From: Streptomyces sp. NBC_00358
GTDB taxonomy: Bacteria; Actinomycetota; Actinomycetes; Streptomycetales; Streptomycetaceae
NCBI RefSeq assembly: GCF_036099295.1
Contig: NZ_CP107976.1
Coordinates: forward strand, 1,612,001-1,676,000
Direction: 5' to 3'
DNA length: 64,000 bases
The notes under the pieces: generated by a model
Seen by the model: only the letters and a program-made list of their open reading frames with translations
Told to the model about the DNA's origin: nothing
Databases searched by the model: none
Program-made: the position numbers and the translations under genes
Shown: positions 60,455 to 64,000 of the stretch, piece after piece
How positions within the stretch are numbered: position 1 is the first letter of the stretch
Layout: each line of letters opens with the position of its first letter

Positions 60455-62148
60455 GATTCCTCCGGGGCCCGGGTGGGGGCGGTGGGTGGGGCGGCCAGCC
60501 AGATCAGGCCGCAGGGAAGCGGTACGGGGCCGAGCACCGGGTCGGTGGTGAGCCTGCGGGCGTGGACCGCGCGGCCGCGCAGCACCTCCGGGGAGCGGAG
60601 CGCGGCATCGAGGGCGGTGAGCTCCGTCGGGCCGGCCCACTCCAGGGCCCGGGTGCCGACGGTGGCGGCCGCGAACGCGGCCCTGTCCTGCTGGAGTCCG
60701 GCCAGGGCACGGGCCAGCGCTGCCTGCGCGGCGGCCTGGGCGGACGGTCCCCACTGGCGGGCGAGGCGTGCACCGGTGTCCGCGTGGGTGACGGTGACCA
60801 GGGTCCAGTCGGTGCCCGGGAGGGTGCGGCGGCTGAGCCTGGCGGGGCGGTCGAAGTAGTGGGTGAGGGCCCGGACGAGTGACCGGGCCAGCGGCGTGGC
60901 CAGTTCGGACCCCGGCAGCGGCGGGCCGTCGTCGGTCTCCTCCGCGGACAGGACCCGGAGCAGGCCGTCGAGCAGCCAACGCCGGGACGTCGTACCGGCG
61001 GCGGCCGTGCCCGGGTGGGCGGGATCCGGCCTCGCGTCCTCGGCCGTCGCCCGGAGCAGCCGCAGCAGCGCGTCCCGCCGGGCGTCCTCGGGCTCCGTCC
61101 CCCAGCCGAGCAGCACCGGCTGTCCCGGCAGCACGATCGCTTCCAACGCAGCCAAGCGGAAAGGCAGTTGGGGCAGGTCGAAGTCGTCCCGCCACTGTCC
61201 GAGCCCGGACCACCGTGTGGTGAGCGGCTCGTCCGGAGTGCTGTCCGCCGGGGAGAGCGTGTCGTCGGCGTCCGCCGGTGCCTGGTGGGTGACGGGCGAC
61301 CAACGGGGTCCGGCCGGGCGGACGGTGAACGGGTGGCGGGTGGTCCGGAGGGTGCGGCCGTGGATGAGGTGGAGGTCAGGGGTGTCGAGGGCGGTCGCGC
61401 CGAGGTGGTCGAGGATGCCGCGGGCGGCGAGGGAGCCCGCGAGGGTGGCGGCGTGCAGCGTGGGGGCGCGTCCGGCGGGGTGGCCGCGGGACCAGGCGGC
61501 AGCGCGTTCGGCCGCGGCCCGGAAGGCGCGGGCCTGCGGCACGCCGCGCAGCACCGGGCCGACGATCTGGTGGCCGTCCCCGGCCGGGACCGGGATGTAC
61601 GGGGTGTCGCCCGGGAGGAGGGCGGCGAGCTCGGGCAGCTCCACGGGTGCGGCGACGGCGAGGACGGCCGCCGCGGTGCGGGGGCCCGGCCGGTCGGTGA
61701 CCGTGCCGACGCCCAGGTTCAGCAGCCCGCGGGTGGCGCTCCTGGCAGCGGGACCTTCGCCCAGGACGGCCACCTCGGCCGCGCGCAGGACGGCGAAGGC
61801 GGCGTACGGCTCGGCGCAGTGCTCCTCGTAATGCGCCAGGGCGTCCCCGTACCGTTCGGCGGTCGCGAGGTCGGGAACGGGCCCGCCGGCCCGGTCGAGG
61901 TCGAACAGCACGCCCTGGTCGAGCAGCGCCACCAGGACCTGTCGCAGGGCGACCCGCTCGGTCGGCTCGACGACGGAGCCGAGCAGGTCCGCCGCGTCGG
62001 CGCCGTCGGTGAGTTCGCCGAGCCGGTCGTCGAGGAGCCGCTGGAGGGGTGGCGGGGAGGCCAGCACGAAAGTGCGGTCGCCCCGCGCGCAGTAGAGGCC
62101 GCGCGCCACCGGTACGAAGTGCGCGCCGGGGCGCAGCTTCACCCTCAC
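60451..62148 (-). CDS. Ocin-ThiF-like/cyclodehydratase partner (TOMM leader-binding protein)
   Basis: A 565-residue protein whose N-terminus (VKLRPGAHFVPVARGLYCAR, LLDDRLGELTDGADAADLLG) resembles the RRE-like leader-binding domain of thiopeptide F-proteins, followed by an E1/ThiF-like central region (AVLGEGPAARSATRGLLNLG). The C-terminal third (RARTLTR-like charged stretch, then VLLGWGTEPEDARRDALLRL and RQWGPSAQAAAQAALARALA) weakly recalls a YcaO domain without its ATP motifs. It would bind the precursor and bring it to the cyclodehydratase. GTG at 62148 overlaps the LanB-like stop (GTGA). A separate YcaO gene is not visible in the window. Confidence 0.7.
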   Translation of the reverse strand: MRVKLRPGAHFVPVARGLYCARGDRTFVLASPPPLQRLLDDRLGELTDGADAADLLGSVVEPTERVALRQVLVALLDQGVLFDLDRAGGPVPDLATAERYGDALAHYEEHCAEPYAAFAVLRAAEVAVLGEGPAARSATRGLLNLGVGTVTDRPGPRTAAAVLAVAAPVELPELAALLPGDTPYIPVPAGDGHQIVGPVLRGVPQARAFRAAAERAAAWSRGHPAGRAPTLHAATLAGSLAARGILDHLGATALDTPDLHLIHGRTLRTTRHPFTVRPAGPRWSPVTHQAPADADDTLSPADSTPDEPLTTRWSGLGQWRDDFDLPQLPFRLAALEAIVLPGQPVLLGWGTEPEDARRDALLRLLRATAEDARPDPAHPGTAAAGTTSRRWLLDGLLRVLSAEETDDGPPLPGSELATPLARSLVRALTHYFDRPARLSRRTLPGTDWTLVTVTHADTGARLARQWGPSAQAAAQAALARALAGLQQDRAAFAAATVGTRALEWAGPTELTALDAALRSPEVLRGRAVHARRLTTDPVLGPVPLPCGLIWLAAPPTAPTRAPEES

Positions 62149-64000
62149 GGCCTGGCCCCGTCGTGGAAGCGCCCGCCGGGCGCGCGGTCGTACTCCAGGA
62201 CCCATTCCAGGGCGTGCGCGCCGTCCTGCACGCCGACCGGAAGCTCCTCCAGGCAGCCGCCCGCGGGGAGTTCGCGGACGGTCTCGGCCAGCAGCGCGCT
62301 GCCGAGGTCGACGTAGCGGGTGCGGTCGGGTGCCGTCGGCAGCGGGCCGAGGAGGCCGTCGGGGTCGGTGTCGGCCGGGCGGGGTTCGACCAGCAGCAGT
62401 TCCTCGGGGACGTCGTGGGCGGCCCGCCAGTCGGCGAGCGCGCAGAGCAGTCCGGGCCCGGTGGCGGTGGGCAGGTCCTCCCCCGGGTACCAGCGGCGGC
62501 CCTGGAGGACCACCCGGCCCGCCGTCAGCCTGGGCGACGAGACCGTGCCGGTGGTGCGGTGCGGATCGGCGGCGGCCTCACCGGGCGGGTCGAGCCGGAG
62601 GCGGCCGGTGCCGTGCAGCCAGAGGGCGATCCGCATCGGCGGCGCGAGCCGGCCGGGCGTGGCCAGGGCCGGGGAGTGCACGGCGACCGGCGCGCCGTCC
62701 GGGTCGAACAGCTCCAGGGTGTCGGTGCCGGGGTCGTGGGCCAGGGTGAGGCCGAGCCAGCCGACCGGGTCGATCCGGCCGGGGAGGAGCGGTGGGCGGT
62801 GGTTGACGTCGAGGCCGTGCAGTCCGCGGTCCTCCAGCAGGGCGGCGGGGCCCGCGGCGCGGTTCAGCCGCTCGGCGAACCTGGTGCGGGCCTCGCCGCC
62901 GAATGTGCGATCGGTGCCGATGTACCGCAGTGCGGAACTCCCGCCGCCGGGGTGGTACCCCCGGACCGCGAGCCGTTCACCGATCGGCCGCACCAGCACT
63001 CCGTACGAGGCGTGGGGACGACGGAAGCGCTCGGGAAGTCCGTCGGCGAGGGCGGCCAGCTCCGCCGGGTCGATCCTGACCTCGGTGGGCCCGGTCGCGA
63101 TCCGCTCGCCGAGCAGCGCCCGGGCGGCGACGCGCAGCCGCAGCAGTTCGGTGAGGGAGCCGTCGGTGGGGCCGAAGTCCGCACTGGTGACGGGAGTCAG
63201 CAACCGGGCCCGGCGGGCGACCACGGCGACCAGGTCGGCGGCGCAGTCGGCCAGCCTGACCCGGCCCCCGGGACCGAACCGCTCGGTGAAGGCCGCGACC
63301 AGCAGCGCCCGGGCGTCGTGCACCCGGTCGGACAGGGCGACGAACTCCAGCACCCGGGCCAGGTCGTCCAGGGCCTCCCGGTGCGGCGACGCGGCGATCC
63401 CGACCGGCGGCAGCACGTACTCCTCGGTGACCCGTAGTCCGATCGGGTGCGAGAGCAGGGCGTTGAGAGCCCGCTGGTCCTCGGCCAGCCCGACCAGGGC
63501 GTCGGCCGGTGGCCGCTGCTGGTGACCTGCGGCGGCGTCCAGTCGCTCCTGGACATCGACCAGCAGCTTGGCCGCTCCGGGGTGACGGTCGGTCAGGAGT
63601 TTGGCGGCGGCTGCCGCAGGGCGTTCGTCCTGACCGTCGAACCCCGCTGCGCCGACCAGGAGTTGGAGCTCGACCGCCTCGGCCGCCAGGGCGGCTGCGG
63701 CCTCCGGTCCCAGCGCGAGCCCGGCGGCCAGCTCCCGGACCAGCACCTCGGCGGGCAGCGGACCGAGCTCGACCAGGCCGAGCAGGGCCCGGACCTTCCC
63801 GGTCGCCGCGGTGCCGACCAGCCGGAGCTGTTCGCCGTCGCGGCGGTAGAACTGGACCTGGGAGTGCCGGTGCCGCACGGTCCAGTTGGCGCGCAGCAGC
63901 GGCGGGAGCGACCCGGCCGCCGGACCCGGGCCGGCCAGCAGGGCGTCGACCGCCATCACGAGCTGCGGCCGGTCCAGCGCGAGGACGGAGCGGCCGCGGG
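62145..64000 (-). CDS. LanB-type glutamylating dehydratase (Lant_dehydr_N), 5' end beyond the window
   Basis: A minus-strand frame of at least 618 codons, open at the window edge, matching the N-domain of split LanB dehydratases that glutamylate Ser/Thr of RiPP precursors using glutamyl-tRNA. Family-like stretches: TEEYVLPPVGIAASPHREAL, YGVLVRPIGERLAVRGYHPG and LSDRVHDARALLVAAFTERF. The C-terminal half (TAGRVVLQGRRWYPGEDL, EELLLVEPRPADTD) follows the same pattern. Its start is to the right of the window. A precursor peptide, a YcaO protein and an elimination-domain protein are expected further right. Confidence 0.78.
   Translation of the reverse strand, partial: RGRSVLALDRPQLVMAVDALLAGPGPAAGSLPPLLRANWTVRHRHSQVQFYRRDGEQLRLVGTAATGKVRALLGLVELGPLPAEVLVRELAAGLALGPEAAAALAAEAVELQLLVGAAGFDGQDERPAAAAAKLLTDRHPGAAKLLVDVQERLDAAAGHQQRPPADALVGLAEDQRALNALLSHPIGLRVTEEYVLPPVGIAASPHREALDDLARVLEFVALSDRVHDARALLVAAFTERFGPGGRVRLADCAADLVAVVARRARLLTPVTSADFGPTDGSLTELLRLRVAARALLGERIATGPTEVRIDPAELAALADGLPERFRRPHASYGVLVRPIGERLAVRGYHPGGGSSALRYIGTDRTFGGEARTRFAERLNRAAGPAALLEDRGLHGLDVNHRPPLLPGRIDPVGWLGLTLAHDPGTDTLELFDPDGAPVAVHSPALATPGRLAPPMRIALWLHGTGRLRLDPPGEAAADPHRTTGTVSSPRLTAGRVVLQGRRWYPGEDLPTATGPGLLCALADWRAAHDVPEELLLVEPRPADTDPDGLLGPLPTAPDRTRYVDLGSALLAETVRELPAGGCLEELPVGVQDGAHALEWVLEYDRAPGGRFHDGARP

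Overview
The window is high-GC chromosomal DNA from a Streptomyces or a close relative. The evidence is a complete whiE-type spore-pigment polyketide operon, rare TTA codons confined to a few regulatory and export genes, an S-adenosyl methyltransferase of a family that is expanded in these bacteria, and frequent GTG/TTG starts. No species is assigned.

Layout. (1) 1-10.8 kb: the 3' end of a monomeric isocitrate dehydrogenase gene, a secreted beta-helix protein, an O-methyltransferase-like gene, then the spore-pigment locus. On the minus strand this runs ORF I, cupin, KS-alpha, chain-length factor, ACP, aromatase and cyclase; an FAD monooxygenase diverges from it. (2) 10.8-19.2 kb: tRNA-Pro(GGG), a frameshifted LysR gene facing an SDR gene, a secreted NPP1-like protein, a two-gene hydroxyquinol ring-cleavage operon, an 0.7 kb patch of truncated gene ends (CHAT, recombinase-like, molybdenum hydroxylase, MmyB-like), a HTH/Clp-N divergent pair and a NUDIX-like gene. 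(3) 19.3-39.4 kb: a minus-strand catabolic region of 19 genes: acyl-CoA ligase, racemase and CoA-transferase, two thiolase/beta-oxidation sets, a homogentisate-dioxygenase-like bicupin, two tandem SMP-30 lactonases, an NTF2-like protein, an HMG-CoA-lyase-like enzyme, and TetR and GntR regulators. Two promoter regions in it share the operator GTACCG-N6-CGGTAC. (4) 39.6-40.2 kb: an alcohol dehydrogenase remnant cut by an IS200/IS605-type end, then a second identical tRNA-Pro(GGG). (5) 40.3-51.8 kb: mostly housekeeping or accessory single genes (DUF309, cobF, MFS exporter, cobK, TSUP permease, acyl-CoA ligase, thiolase, methyltransferase, GAF histidine kinase). (6) 51.9-64 kb: a G-rich pentamer repeat tract, an ABC exporter, two LuxR-type regulators (these three carry TTA codons), a 181-bp MITE, and the 3' part of an azole/dehydroamino-acid RiPP (thiopeptide-like) operon that runs off the right edge.

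How the parts fit. The pigment genes encode a minimal type II PKS plus tailoring enzymes, with a methyltransferase-like gene next door. The catabolic region looks like a pathway that opens an aromatic ring or lactone, activates the acid to a CoA ester, epimerises a methyl branch and degrades the chain by beta-oxidation; the substrate is unknown. The right end looks like a developmentally gated RiPP pathway, with bldA-type control acting through the TTA codons.
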